From a virus, in the IMG/VR virus record IMGVR_UViG_3300022208_000009, positions 1 to 43,514 of that record: a DNA stretch of 43,514 nucleotides; one strand, 5' to 3'. A program made the translations under genes and the position numbers. The notes under the pieces are model-generated. The model saw nothing but the letters and a program-made list of their open reading frames with translations. It had not been told where the DNA came from and did not search any database. This document shows, piece after piece, positions 29,674-38,524 of the stretch; the first letter of the stretch is position 1, and every line of letters begins with the position of its first letter.

Positions 29674-30036
29674 ATGGCAAACGAGCAGATATGCTTAATA
29701 GTGACCGCTGCGAATCAAGCGCAGGCGCAGATGTTGTGCGAGACTCTGGGCGGAGCTTCCGGGGCGGGGATGTTCGTGGCTGGCATCTCTCCGGGAGGGG
29801 TCGCGCCTGCTACGCACTTTATCAGCGAAGGGGTTATCCGTGCTGAGATGGCCGCGCTAACGAAGAGCCCCGCTGCATTGTTCGCGGCTTGCCAGCAAGC
29901 GGCATTACCGCAGACGTTGGCGGACTGCGAGGCATTGCTGTCTGCCTCCGACGTTAGCCATGACACCCCCTTCGCAGCGATGGCGCGCCTGAGTCGCGAG
30001 CTCGGGGTGGCGCCTGAATTGCAATTGGTCAATTAG
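29674..30036 (+). CDS. Hypothetical head-module protein
   Basis: A 120-residue Ala-rich protein behind GGAG, with two motifs of unknown meaning (CLIVTAANQAQAQMLCETLG near the start and a helical CQQAALPQTLADCEALL). It is encoded just after the lectin-like gene and may be its partner or chaperone. Not recognised. Confidence 0.65.
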   Translation: MANEQICLIVTAANQAQAQMLCETLGGASGAGMFVAGISPGGVAPATHFISEGVIRAEMAALTKSPAALFAACQQAALPQTLADCEALLSASDVSHDTPFAAMARLSRELGVAPELQLVN

Positions 30037-30053
30037 ATGACAGGGGAATAATC

Positions 30054-31232
30054 ATGCCATACGAAAAGCGAAAAAAAGACGGAAAGATTTGCGTGTATAA
30101 GGAAGGCTCGGATAAGCCGCTGGGTTGTCATGAATCAGAAGCGGATGCGGACGAACAGATCGCCGCGCTGTACGCGAACGAAAAGAATATGTCAACCGGT
30201 GCTACACTCGACGCAGAAATATTTGCAGTTGGCAAGTGGAATGGGATGCACTTTGACAAGGATGATCTGGAGGGTATCGTCGCCGCATTTTCTGCACTAA
30301 ACGGCAATCACGATGTACCGCTGAAATTTGGGCATAACCCTGAGCAACCAATGACAGACGGCCAGCCCGCGCTTGGATGGGTCGAGCGCCTATGGGTTGC
30401 CGGTGATATGCTGATGGCGCGGTTGAAGGACATGCCTGAAATCGTCGCAAGGGCGATCGAGAAAAAGCTGTATAAAAAAGTTTCAATTGAACTGGATTTA
30501 GACGTGCAGTATAAGGCGAAGCACTATCCGTTCGTCCTGTCTGGCGTTGCACTACTGGGTGCTGATATTCCTGCGGTCAACACTCTTAAAGATCTGACGC
30601 ACTACCTTGGCCGAGGCGCTGCATTCAGCGCGGGTCGTCGAGCTGTGTTCTCAGCAATCGCAGGGCAATCACAATCAGGAGACAAGAACATGGAACAAAT
30701 TGAAAAATTGACCAGTCAAGTCGCCGAGCTTACGGGCAAGGTTGCAAACTTCACGACCACCACCGCCACGCTTTCCGCTGAAAATGCGGAACTCAAGGCG
30801 AAGGTTGCGAAGTTTGAAGCTGAGACCAAGGCTCGCGAAGACGCTGACAAAAAGGCGGCGGTCACCGCCAAGCGTGCCGAAGTTACCGGCATGCTCGAAG
30901 ACGGCGTTAAGCGCGAAGTCATCACCCCAGCACAGCGCACGCAATACACCGCGTTGCTGCGCGTAGACGATGACGCTGCTGTCATGGCAATCGACATCGA
31001 AGCGGTCAAGGCATTGGTGCCAGCAGGCGGCAAGCAATTCAGCCGCGAGCAGGGCAAGCAAATTGGCGGCGACAATGCCGCAGGCCTGACCGCACCGCAG
31101 CAAGTCACGCAGGAATGCAATGCGATGATCTCGAAAGGTGAAGCAAAGACCTTTTTCGAGGCGCAGAACTTGCTGTTCACCCGCAACCCGCAGCTCGCAC
31201 AGGAATACGTGCGCTTCAACGAGAAGGAGTAA
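30054..31232 (+). CDS. Capsid maturation protease fused to scaffold
   Basis: A 392-residue protein in three parts. Residues 1-45 form a small Cys-containing leader (KRKKDGKICVYKEG, GCHESEADADEQIAALYANE) seen in front of many phage proteases. Residues about 46-185 match the Mu I-like prohead protease: WNGMHFDKDDLEGIVAAFSA, VPLKFGHN, GWVERLWVAGDMLMARL, LYKKVSIEL. Residues from 213 are a coiled-coil scaffold (SQVAELTGKV, AENAELKAKVAKFEAETKA). It assembles and then processes the prohead. A second start at 30690 gives the scaffold alone. Confidence 0.85.
   Translation: MPYEKRKKDGKICVYKEGSDKPLGCHESEADADEQIAALYANEKNMSTGATLDAEIFAVGKWNGMHFDKDDLEGIVAAFSALNGNHDVPLKFGHNPEQPMTDGQPALGWVERLWVAGDMLMARLKDMPEIVARAIEKKLYKKVSIELDLDVQYKAKHYPFVLSGVALLGADIPAVNTLKDLTHYLGRGAAFSAGRRAVFSAIAGQSQSGDKNMEQIEKLTSQVAELTGKVANFTTTTATLSAENAELKAKVAKFEAETKAREDADKKAAVTAKRAEVTGMLEDGVKREVITPAQRTQYTALLRVDDDAAVMAIDIEAVKALVPAGGKQFSREQGKQIGGDNAAGLTAPQQVTQECNAMISKGEAKTFFEAQNLLFTRNPQLAQEYVRFNEKE
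30690..31232 (+). CDS. Scaffold protein from an in-frame internal start
   Basis: Within the protease gene an AGGAG at 30677-30681 stands eight bases before an in-frame ATG at 30690. Translation from there gives a 180-residue coiled-coil protein without the protease domain. This is the arrangement of lambda C/Nu3, where scaffold is made in excess over protease. The internal ribosome binding site is as strong as those of the neighbouring genes. Confidence 0.7.
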   Translation: MEQIEKLTSQVAELTGKVANFTTTTATLSAENAELKAKVAKFEAETKAREDADKKAAVTAKRAEVTGMLEDGVKREVITPAQRTQYTALLRVDDDAAVMAIDIEAVKALVPAGGKQFSREQGKQIGGDNAAGLTAPQQVTQECNAMISKGEAKTFFEAQNLLFTRNPQLAQEYVRFNEKE

Positions 31233-31235
31233 ATC

Positions 31236-31595
31236 ATGTCCGGACATGGAGACAACATGCAAGTCGCCGTCGCAGCAGGTGCAGACCTGCGCGCCGCGCA
31301 ATACAAGGTAGTGGGCGTAGCGGGCACCATCGCCGCTGCTAACGATGCCGCAATCGGCGTGCTACAAAACAAGCCGAACACTGGCGAGGGCGCAGCGGTG
31401 GCATTCGCTGGGCACATGAAGGCCTACGTCGGCGGCACTGTGACAGCAGGCGGTCGCTTGAAGGTAACAACTTCGGGCTGGCTGGTCGCCGTCGCTTCCG
31501 GTGATGGTAGTTGCGCGAAAGCGTTGGCTGCCGCAAACAGTGGTTCGGTATGTGAGGTTCTCGCGAACTTCGCCGCCGCCGCTACAACGTACTAA
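31236..31595 (+). CDS. Capsid decoration protein (DUF2190-like)
   Basis: A 119-residue Ala/Gly/Val-rich protein with AAQYKVVGVAGTIAAANDAA and GVLQNKPNTGEGAAVAFAGH, the signature of DUF2190-type cement proteins that trimerise on the capsid surface and stabilise it. It lies between protease/scaffold and the major capsid gene, the usual place. The ribosome binding site is AAGGAG. Confidence 0.85.
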   Translation: MSGHGDNMQVAVAAGADLRAAQYKVVGVAGTIAAANDAAIGVLQNKPNTGEGAAVAFAGHMKAYVGGTVTAGGRLKVTTSGWLVAVASGDGSCAKALAAANSGSVCEVLANFAAAATTY

Positions 31596-31607
31596 GGAGA
31601 ACGCAAC

Positions 31608-32756
31608 ATGAAGAAGTTTATCGTATCGATGATCGCAGCATTTGCGATGGTGTTCGCCATGGTGGGTAATACCGCTCTTGCCGCACCGCTTGTCTTGGCG
31701 GCATTCGCAATTGACGTAACGCCCTCTGTCGTTTTCCAGCGCCAGTTCGATGCCGCGCATGCGTGTCTGTTTAACTACATGACGCGGTGCGGCTTGCTCT
31801 TGTGCATGGGCAACGCCACTGGACGTGATGTCCACGTTGACCAAGCACTGACAAGCATGGCGATGGGTTATCGTCCTGACGGCTTCATTGCCGACATGAT
31901 CTTTCCTACCGTACTTGTCCCGAAGCAGGCTGATCTGTATATCGAATTCAGCCGTGCTGACCGGCTGCGCGTGGAGAACACCACTCGCGCGCCTGGCACA
32001 CTGGCTCGGCGTATCACTGAAACCGTCGGCTCGGACACTTACTTCGCGCGTAACTACGCACTAGCGAAGGAAGTGTCGATCGAGGACAAGACCAACGCCG
32101 ACCCGCTGTTGCTTTCCAACCTGTATAATGGCGCGTCTACTTTCCTGCTGGACAAGCTGTATCTGGACTGGGAACGCCGCATCGCGCTAAAGGTGACTTC
32201 GGCCACCAACGTAGGCTCATCTTCGGCGGTGCAATCGGCATGGAACGGCGCTGGCAATCCGCTGGGCAACATCAACACAGCGATTGACAACGTTCGCTTC
32301 TCGAATGGCGTGCGCCCTACGGATGTCATCTTCGGCGAGGAGGCGTGGAATTCGTTCCGCCGCGATAGCAATATCCGCAATCTGATTTTTGGCACGAACA
32401 ACGGCGGCGGGTATCCTACCGAGCAGCAGGTTGCCACGCTGCTGAACGTCAAGCGGGTGCATGTCGCAGGAGCGTTCTACAACTCCGCGCAGGAAGGCCA
32501 GTCCGAATCGCTCAGCTCCATCTGGGGTGACAACGTGCTGGTGTACTACCGTCCTGACGCACCGACCATCGAGCGCCCGAGTTTCGGTTATAATTTCCGC
32601 TGGTCTGCTCCCGGCATTCCGAACCTGCAAGTGGAACGGCATCCATGGGACAGCAAAACGAAATCGGAAGCGATTGAAGTCGGGTTCTACCAAGACGAGA
32701 AGGTCACTGGCGCGAGCTATGGCTTCCTGTTGCGGGCGGTGAACAGCTCGACGTAA
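31608..32756 (+). CDS. Major capsid protein with a signal-peptide-like N-terminus
   Basis: A 382-residue HK97-fold capsid protein. From about residue 67 it follows the usual pattern: VHVDQALTSMAMGYRPDGFI, then FPTVLVPKQADLYIEF, YALAKEVSIEDKTN and the C-terminal WSAPGIPNLQVERHPWDSK. The first 27 residues look like a Sec signal peptide (KK, a hydrophobic core IAAFAMVFAMVG, then NTALAAP), and residues 28-66 are also non-standard. The start is supported by TAAGGAG at the right distance; Met67 has no ribosome binding site. The N-terminal part may be removed by the prohead protease. Confidence 0.88.
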   Translation: MKKFIVSMIAAFAMVFAMVGNTALAAPLVLAAFAIDVTPSVVFQRQFDAAHACLFNYMTRCGLLLCMGNATGRDVHVDQALTSMAMGYRPDGFIADMIFPTVLVPKQADLYIEFSRADRLRVENTTRAPGTLARRITETVGSDTYFARNYALAKEVSIEDKTNADPLLLSNLYNGASTFLLDKLYLDWERRIALKVTSATNVGSSSAVQSAWNGAGNPLGNINTAIDNVRFSNGVRPTDVIFGEEAWNSFRRDSNIRNLIFGTNNGGGYPTEQQVATLLNVKRVHVAGAFYNSAQEGQSESLSSIWGDNVLVYYRPDAPTIERPSFGYNFRWSAPGIPNLQVERHPWDSKTKSEAIEVGFYQDEKVTGASYGFLLRAVNSST

Positions 32757-32775
32757 TATCCTGCCGCCGCAGGGC

Positions 32776-32813
32776 GGGACGTCCACTCTTCACCCCGGTG
32801 GCCGTCCCTTTTT
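32776..32813 (+). terminator. Terminator after the major capsid gene
   Basis: GGGACG-t-CCAC (32776-32786) pairs with GTGG-c-CGTCCC (32798-32808), followed by a T-run. A partial terminator here would keep capsid mRNA in excess over downstream connector genes. Confidence 0.85.
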
Positions 32814-32864
32814 GCGGAGGCTATAGCAATATGGCTTCCGCACTTTTTGCATAGGAGAAATGAA

Positions 32865-33224
32865 ATGTTGACACCAGCGAAAGATGATCCAAACTATAAG
32901 ATTGAACGGGAGCGCCAGAAAAAGAATCCCGGCGCATTCGGAGTTGTGATGGGCAATCCCGATCCGAACCTGCCCACCAGTGGCGGGCTTGTCCCCGCAG
33001 AGCGCGGCACGGCTGCCGTTGTTAACTGCGATGCTGAAAAGTACGCAACAGAATTGAAAGCATGGGCGGAAGAGACCGCAGCGAAGAGCCTTACCGAAAT
33101 TGCGAAGCTGCTCCCGACCATGGAAAGAACACCGCTGGAATGTTTGATTGCAGCGGAGAAGGCAGGCAAACAGCGCAAAAACCTGCTGGATGAATTGAAC
33201 AGCGCATTGACCAAACTGCTCTAA
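32865..33224 (+). CDS. Hypothetical head-module protein
   Basis: A 119-residue protein from the ATG at 32865 behind AGGAGAAATGAA. The front is proline-rich and unstructured; the second half is helical (CDAEKYATELKAWAEETAAK, LTEIAKLLPTMER). No family recognised. It sits between the capsid terminator and the glycosyltransferase fusion. Confidence 0.7.
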   Translation: MLTPAKDDPNYKIERERQKKNPGAFGVVMGNPDPNLPTSGGLVPAERGTAAVVNCDAEKYATELKAWAEETAAKSLTEIAKLLPTMERTPLECLIAAEKAGKQRKNLLDELNSALTKLL

Positions 33225-33238
33225 AGGAGAAAACAATA

Positions 33239-36148
33239 ATGTATATCGTTATGCACTGCGGCGGAATTCCTTTCAATGGCGACACAATAAAAACAAAGTC
33301 GCTTGGAGGGTCGGAGTCGGCTGCCTATTACATGGCACGCGCACTTCAGGATAAAGGGCACAGCGTCATCCTCTTCACGAACTCGGAAGAGACTGGCACG
33401 TTTGATGGCGTGAAATACGAATACGCTGGCGCACCGACAGAACAGCACCCGCTCGGGGAGCGGTTTTCTTTCTACGCGGAGAACACGCCGCACGACATCT
33501 GCATCATCCAGCGCCATCCGCAGGCATTCTCGCGCAAGCTGGCAAGCAAGCAGAATCTGTTATGGCTGCATGACCTTGCGCTGCTGCGCACGAAGGATGC
33601 CATCATTGGGCAGATGTGGAACGTTGACAAGGTGCTGGTAGTCAGCGAATACCACAAGAACCAAGTGCATGACGTATGGGGCATTCCGCTTGATCGTATC
33701 GCGGTGGTGAACAATGCTGTTGACCATACGCTTTATGACATCGTTGAACCTCATGCTTTAACAGAGGGTGTGCGGCACTTGATTTATTCTTCACGCCCCG
33801 AGCGCGGCCTGATTGAGTTGGTCAAGCAAGGCGGCATCATGGAACGCTTGGCAGGCGAACCTATTCATCTGCATGTCTGCGGATACGACAACACTACGCC
33901 GCAGATGAAACAGTTTTATGAGCACCTGTGGAAGCGGTGCGAAGAGCTGCCAAATGTAACGAACCACGGCGCGCTGACGAAGGCGGAACTCGCGGGGCTT
34001 CAACTGGCCTGCGATGCATGGGTGTACCCGACGACCTTCGAGGAGGTGTCCTGCATCACTGCGATGGAAGCGATGGTGGCTGGCCTGCCAGCGATTGTGA
34101 GCGCGGTTGCTGCATTGCCGGAGACGTGCGCTGATAGCGGCACGCTGCTGATCCCGCTACGCGATGGGCAACCCGACATCGCACTGTTCTGTGCTGCGCT
34201 TCTCGAAGATGATTCTCGCGTTTGGGAAAGCTCATCCGCCGCGCAACTCACTGCCGCGCGAAAGTTCACGTGGAAGAATTCCGCGCAGCAATTGCTTGAC
34301 TGCGTGATGAAGACATTCGCGGATGCCGCGATTCCATCATCGCTGGCGCACCATTTCATGCGCCACTCCGACATCAAGCCATTTGAATTGCTGGAGCTGC
34401 ATCACGGCGAATCGAATTTCGTCACGAACATGCGCGATGAATACCGCGAGGGCTACGCATTCTACCGTGACAATGCCTACGCAAAGCACTATGCGGATTA
34501 TTACCAGTATGAAAAAGATCGCGGCGTGAATTATGGCCCGGAAGATGTGACGCGCACCTCGCGCTTCCAAGCTGTTGCGAATATGGTCGCCGAATTGCCA
34601 GAAGGCTCTCGCGTACTGGATTACGGCTGCGCTCATGGCCACTACACGGTGGCATTGGCGAAGCGGTTCCCGAAACTGGCATTCGTCGGTGCAGACCTCG
34701 CGCAGAGCAATATTGATATTGCGCGGAAGTGGGCGGATGATGAAAAGCTGAGTAACGCAACCTTCCTGCACGTGGAGCATGGGGTTGATGATTTGCCGGG
34801 CGAGTATTCCGCTATCATTGCGGCGGAGGTCATTGAGCATGTCGGCAATCCGCAGGCGTATATTGACACCTTGGCTGTGCATCTGAAAGACGGCGGGCGC
34901 ATGGTCATCACCACGCCATACGGACCATGGGAGGCACAAGGCTACCGTGAGCACGGATATTGGCGCGCGCACCTTCATCATTTCGAGCGTGCTGACATCC
35001 TTGAAGCATTCGGCCATCATCCTGATTTCCGTATCATGGCAGCGCCCGCCGGGCAATCCATTTTTGGTTCGCCGCTGGGTAGCTATATCTTCACCTTCAC
35101 GAAGCCGACCGCACCGAGCAACCCGATCAACTATCTCCGCAAGACAATGCTGACGATGCCGGATAATACGGTGTCATGCTGCATGATTGTGAAGAATGCG
35201 GAAGCGGATATTCAGCGTTGCCTGAATTCTGTATTGCCGCACGTTCAGGAAGTGGTCATCGGCGTGGACAAAACCACCACCGACAAAACCCGCGCGATGA
35301 TTACAAGCATCTCATTGAGCAATCCGCTGGTCGCGTTCACCGTATTCGACGCTGAATCGCCACTTGAAATCGGTTTCGCTGAGGCGCGCAACGCCACGTT
35401 AAGCAAAGCATCGTGCGATTGGATACTATGGATTGATGCAGACGAAGTGCTGGTGAATGGAAGCATCATCGTACAGTTTGCCCGCAATTCTATGTATAAC
35501 GCCTTCGCGGTGAAGCAGCATCACCTGAGCCATGATCCGGTTGCCATCATCAAGACCGACTTGCCTTGCCGACTGTTCCGCAATCGCATGGGTATCAAGT
35601 TCTTCGGGATTGTGCATGAGCATCCTGAATTGAAGATGAACGAAGGCCTCGGCCCGGTGATGCTGTTGCCGCGCACAGAGATTGTGCATCATGGTTATCA
35701 TGACGAAGGCGTGCGCCGCAAACGTTTCGACCGTAACCTGCCCTTGCTGACGCGCGACCGCAAAGAAAACCCAACACGCATTCTCGGAAAGTTTCTGTGG
35801 CTACGCGACTTGGCTCAGTCCTGCCAGTATGAAATTGAAGCGGGCAGGGCTGACCCCACAATCATAGAGCAGCGCGCCGCCGAAGGCATTGTGCTGTGGG
35901 AAGAGCTGATGGATGCGAAGAACTACCGCCTTGTGATCGATTCGCTGCCATACTATTCCTTGCTCGCAAAGATTCGCGGCAAAGGCTTTGACTTCTCGTT
36001 CACGCTGGATGCAAACAAGCACGGCACATCACAGGCAGAGAAACAGCCCGTGATCGCCGGATACTTTGACAGCAAGGAGCACGCCCTGCGCCTGCTGACT
36101 GAACTGGCAGAAGACAAGACTGCTACATTTGATCGGAGGTATCAATAA
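33239..36148 (+). CDS. Three-domain GT4-methyltransferase-GT2 fusion
   Basis: A 969-residue enzyme. Part 1 (about 1-380) is a GT-B glycosyltransferase of family 4: LGGSESAAYYMARAL, SSRPERGLIELV and TTFEEVSCITAMEAMVAGLP near residue 266 (EX7E). Part 2 (about 440-630) is a class I methyltransferase: VLDYGCAHGHYTVALA near 458, IIAAEVIEHVGN. Part 3 (about 640-969) is a GT-A glycosyltransferase of family 2: SCCMIVKNAEADIQRCLNSV and WIDADEVL near 731 (DxD). It probably builds or caps a methylated glycan on virion proteins or host sugars. It lies inside the head genes, coupled to the connector gene by TAATG. Confidence 0.9.
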   Translation: MYIVMHCGGIPFNGDTIKTKSLGGSESAAYYMARALQDKGHSVILFTNSEETGTFDGVKYEYAGAPTEQHPLGERFSFYAENTPHDICIIQRHPQAFSRKLASKQNLLWLHDLALLRTKDAIIGQMWNVDKVLVVSEYHKNQVHDVWGIPLDRIAVVNNAVDHTLYDIVEPHALTEGVRHLIYSSRPERGLIELVKQGGIMERLAGEPIHLHVCGYDNTTPQMKQFYEHLWKRCEELPNVTNHGALTKAELAGLQLACDAWVYPTTFEEVSCITAMEAMVAGLPAIVSAVAALPETCADSGTLLIPLRDGQPDIALFCAALLEDDSRVWESSSAAQLTAARKFTWKNSAQQLLDCVMKTFADAAIPSSLAHHFMRHSDIKPFELLELHHGESNFVTNMRDEYREGYAFYRDNAYAKHYADYYQYEKDRGVNYGPEDVTRTSRFQAVANMVAELPEGSRVLDYGCAHGHYTVALAKRFPKLAFVGADLAQSNIDIARKWADDEKLSNATFLHVEHGVDDLPGEYSAIIAAEVIEHVGNPQAYIDTLAVHLKDGGRMVITTPYGPWEAQGYREHGYWRAHLHHFERADILEAFGHHPDFRIMAAPAGQSIFGSPLGSYIFTFTKPTAPSNPINYLRKTMLTMPDNTVSCCMIVKNAEADIQRCLNSVLPHVQEVVIGVDKTTTDKTRAMITSISLSNPLVAFTVFDAESPLEIGFAEARNATLSKASCDWILWIDADEVLVNGSIIVQFARNSMYNAFAVKQHHLSHDPVAIIKTDLPCRLFRNRMGIKFFGIVHEHPELKMNEGLGPVMLLPRTEIVHHGYHDEGVRRKRFDRNLPLLTRDRKENPTRILGKFLWLRDLAQSCQYEIEAGRADPTIIEQRAAEGIVLWEELMDAKNYRLVIDSLPYYSLLAKIRGKGFDFSFTLDANKHGTSQAEKQPVIAGYFDSKEHALRLLTELAEDKTATFDRRYQ

Positions 36149-36609
36149 TGCCACAAGTCTGTTCATGGTCGGATGTGCTGGTGCGGTATCCAGAACTGGA
36201 TAAAATCGTAAACGTAACTTCGTTTACGACTGGCACGGTGATTGATCTTGCGGAGGCCGCAGTCAATGCGCGCCTTGCGTCGCAGTACACCACGCCATTC
36301 AGCAATAACAATCTGACCGCGAAAGACTTGGTCATCGACATGGTGTACGTCCAGAACAATCTCACGCGCCAGCCGGAGAAGGCGCAGGCGTTGAAGGATT
36401 ATCTGGACGAGCGCTTCAAGGCATTGCTGAATGGATCGGCTGAAATGCTGACATCATCCGGCACCGTCGCGCTGGTGGCAATCGGTGACACGGTGTGGTC
36501 GAGCACAGAAGACTACCCACCGACTTTCGGCATGAGCGATATTGAAAAAGCGGAAGTAAGTTCCGCGCAGTTGTATGACGAAGACGTTGCGCGGGGAGAT
36601 TACAGATGA
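36148..36609 (+). CDS. Head-tail connector, gp36-like (DUF1320)
   Basis: A 153-residue protein of the DUF1320 family (Mu gp36-like): WSDVLVRYPELDKI, VIDLAEAAVNARLASQYTTP and LKDYLDERFKALLNGSAEML. It should form the first connector ring under the portal. The start overlaps the fusion gene stop (TAATG), and its end overlaps the next gene by ATGA. Confidence 0.85.
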   Translation: MPQVCSWSDVLVRYPELDKIVNVTSFTTGTVIDLAEAAVNARLASQYTTPFSNNNLTAKDLVIDMVYVQNNLTRQPEKAQALKDYLDERFKALLNGSAEMLTSSGTVALVAIGDTVWSSTEDYPPTFGMSDIEKAEVSSAQLYDEDVARGDYR

Positions 36610-37094
36610 GCATTTCAGTCACGCCGAACAAGGCCACAATCGAAGCTGCTAAGCGCAAGCTGGCTGCTGCGCGTGATGGCTTGAAGAATAACGGCGTGGC
36701 GATGCGGCAAGTCGCGGTGTTCCTTGATCAATGGGTACAGCGCAACTTCCAGAGCAAAGGCGGCAAAGTTGGTGGTTGGGAACCGTTCAAATATGGTGGG
36801 AGGCTGACAACAAAAGCAAAGGCCAATGCCCAATCAATTGATGGAAAGCGATGGGTAAATGGTTCTGCTGCATTGTTGCAGGACACCGGCGCGTTGCGCT
36901 TGTCATTCCTGCCATTCGTTCGGCAAGGGAGCGCGGGCATCGGCTCTGATCTGCCCTATTCAAAGGCGCACGAAGAAGGCTCGAATGATCTTCCGCAGCG
37001 GCGCATGTTGCCGAAAACCGCCGAAGTGCAAGTGGACGTGAAAGAGATTCTGGACAATTTTGTTTTACTCACGATAAGGAAGGCAAATGCTTGA
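36606..37094 (+). CDS. Phage virion morphogenesis protein (Mu gpG-like)
   Basis: A 162-residue protein of the virion morphogenesis family: VAVFLDQWVQRNFQSKGGKV, GGWEPFKYGGRLTTKAKANA, LLQDTGALRLSFLPF and DLPYSKAHEEGS, then RRMLPKT. Members (Mu gpG, HK97 gp10-like) act in joining head and tail. The order after gp36 is the normal one. Confidence 0.88.
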   Translation: MSISVTPNKATIEAAKRKLAAARDGLKNNGVAMRQVAVFLDQWVQRNFQSKGGKVGGWEPFKYGGRLTTKAKANAQSIDGKRWVNGSAALLQDTGALRLSFLPFVRQGSAGIGSDLPYSKAHEEGSNDLPQRRMLPKTAEVQVDVKEILDNFVLLTIRKANA

Positions 37095-37539
37095 TGTATC
37101 TACACTGACCATCGCCCTCCATGGCATCCTTGATGCCGCTGCTGGGTTGTCCACCGCCACCATAGAGCGCGGCACGCGGATAAACTTTGACCCAGCACGC
37201 GCTCTCGATGGGTGGATAGGCGTGTATCCCGGTCAGGTGGACACCGTGCCGCAAGCGATGGCGGGCAAGCAATGGCAGGACAACGTCATGTTGCAAGTTG
37301 TCGTTCAAACTGCATCGTTCCGTGATGATGGGCAAGCGGCCAGCGACTTGCTGGAAGATTTATTGCAGAAAGTTCTCGATGCAATAAACGCAACCAACCT
37401 GACGCTGGGCATCACGGGCGTGCGCATTACGGGATTCAGCCGAGAATATCGGTATGTGGTGTTTGATGATGACGGCGAAGGAGATATTTTCATGCCGCAA
37501 GCAATCATCAAATTCAATTTAACCTGTCGTTCTAATTAA
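37087..37539 (+). CDS. Tail terminator/completion protein (gp37-like)
   Basis: A 150-residue protein with DVSTLTIALHGILDAAAGLS and a beta-rich end, ITGVRITGFSREYRYVVFDD and PQAIIKFNLTC, fitting the Mu gp37-like / tail-terminator fold that caps the tail tube. It stands directly before the tail tube gene. The ribosome binding site is AAGGAAGG; it overlaps the upstream gene by 8 bases. Confidence 0.78.
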   Translation: MLDVSTLTIALHGILDAAAGLSTATIERGTRINFDPARALDGWIGVYPGQVDTVPQAMAGKQWQDNVMLQVVVQTASFRDDGQAASDLLEDLLQKVLDAINATNLTLGITGVRITGFSREYRYVVFDDDGEGDIFMPQAIIKFNLTCRSN

Positions 37540-37556
37540 TTTTTAAGGAGGTCGTC

Positions 37557-38522
37557 ATGTCATACGGTCAAGATGCAAGAGTAGGAATAAGTTTCCAGAA
37601 CAGTTTTGATGCCGCGAATGTGGCATCATTACATTGGCTGGAGCCGATCAGCGAATCCGTCACGTTGAAAAAAGCGCAGCTCACCCAAAAAGGATTGCGC
37701 GGCATCTACGATGCTGGCGCGAATCAGGAAGGGTTGAATACTGTAGCGGGTGACCTTACGCTAGAAGCCAAGGCGAACGCGCTGGGCGTGCTGTTCTCCG
37801 CCACGCAGGGCGCACCGACCACGGTCACCAGCGCCGCGCTGTATACGCATACATTCAAACCACGCACGACAGATCACAATCCACTGAGCGCCGAGCGGCC
37901 ATTCACCTATCTGAAATATATGGGGGATGCGGGTTCCGCACATCAGTTCCACAATATGAACGGTGATACGCTGGAACTCGCCATTTCAAACGGGGAATTG
38001 CTCACCGCGAAGATGGGCATGGTCGGGGGCAGCTTCTCCCGTATCGCAGCAGTAGCGGCCACCTATTCGCAAAGCAACGCCATTGACTGGGCGGTCAGCT
38101 CGGCGGTATGCGGAGGCGTTGCGCTTACCGGCATCCGTTCCCTTACCATCTCGCAAGAAAACAAATTGCAGGCCAAGCATGTTCTGGACACTGACAAGTT
38201 CCCAGCGCGCATCAAGCGCACGGATGCGCGCGTAATTAACATTTCCGGCACGCTGTTGTTTGATGACCAAGTTGAGCTGAACGAATTCCTCGCGCAAAGC
38301 GAGCAGTCATTCATGCTGAACTTGACCGGCACATCGCTGGTGCAGTCGGGCTATTATGAATCGGTGAAGATCGACATTCCGGCGATGCGCTACACTGAAT
38401 TCCCGGTGGCCGTCGGTGGCGCTGGCGAGATTGAAGTCAGCTTTAAGGCGGAGGCCAAGTATCACACCGGCTCGGCAACTGCAATCGCATACACGCTGCA
38501 ATGCGGAAAGGCAGGGTTCTAA
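37557..38522 (+). CDS. Tail tube protein
   Basis: A 321-residue protein behind a perfect AAGGAGGTC. It has the siphophage tail-tube signature: SYGQDARVGISFQNSFDAAN at the front, ATQGAPTTVTSAALYTHTFK, and a C-terminal FKAEAKYHTGSATAIAYTLQ. Strands and the GSFSRIAAVAATYSQSNAI region match tube subunits that hexamerise along the tape measure. No sheath gene is present, so the tail is non-contractile. Confidence 0.85.
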   Translation: MSYGQDARVGISFQNSFDAANVASLHWLEPISESVTLKKAQLTQKGLRGIYDAGANQEGLNTVAGDLTLEAKANALGVLFSATQGAPTTVTSAALYTHTFKPRTTDHNPLSAERPFTYLKYMGDAGSAHQFHNMNGDTLELAISNGELLTAKMGMVGGSFSRIAAVAATYSQSNAIDWAVSSAVCGGVALTGIRSLTISQENKLQAKHVLDTDKFPARIKRTDARVINISGTLLFDDQVELNEFLAQSEQSFMLNLTGTSLVQSGYYESVKIDIPAMRYTEFPVAVGGAGEIEVSFKAEAKYHTGSATAIAYTLQCGKAGF

Positions 38523-38524
38523 TC

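Noticed and set aside
34337-35056. Leftward frame of 239 codons opposite the glycosyltransferase fusion
   Set aside because: Antisense to the methyltransferase domain; no motifs and wrong direction for the block.
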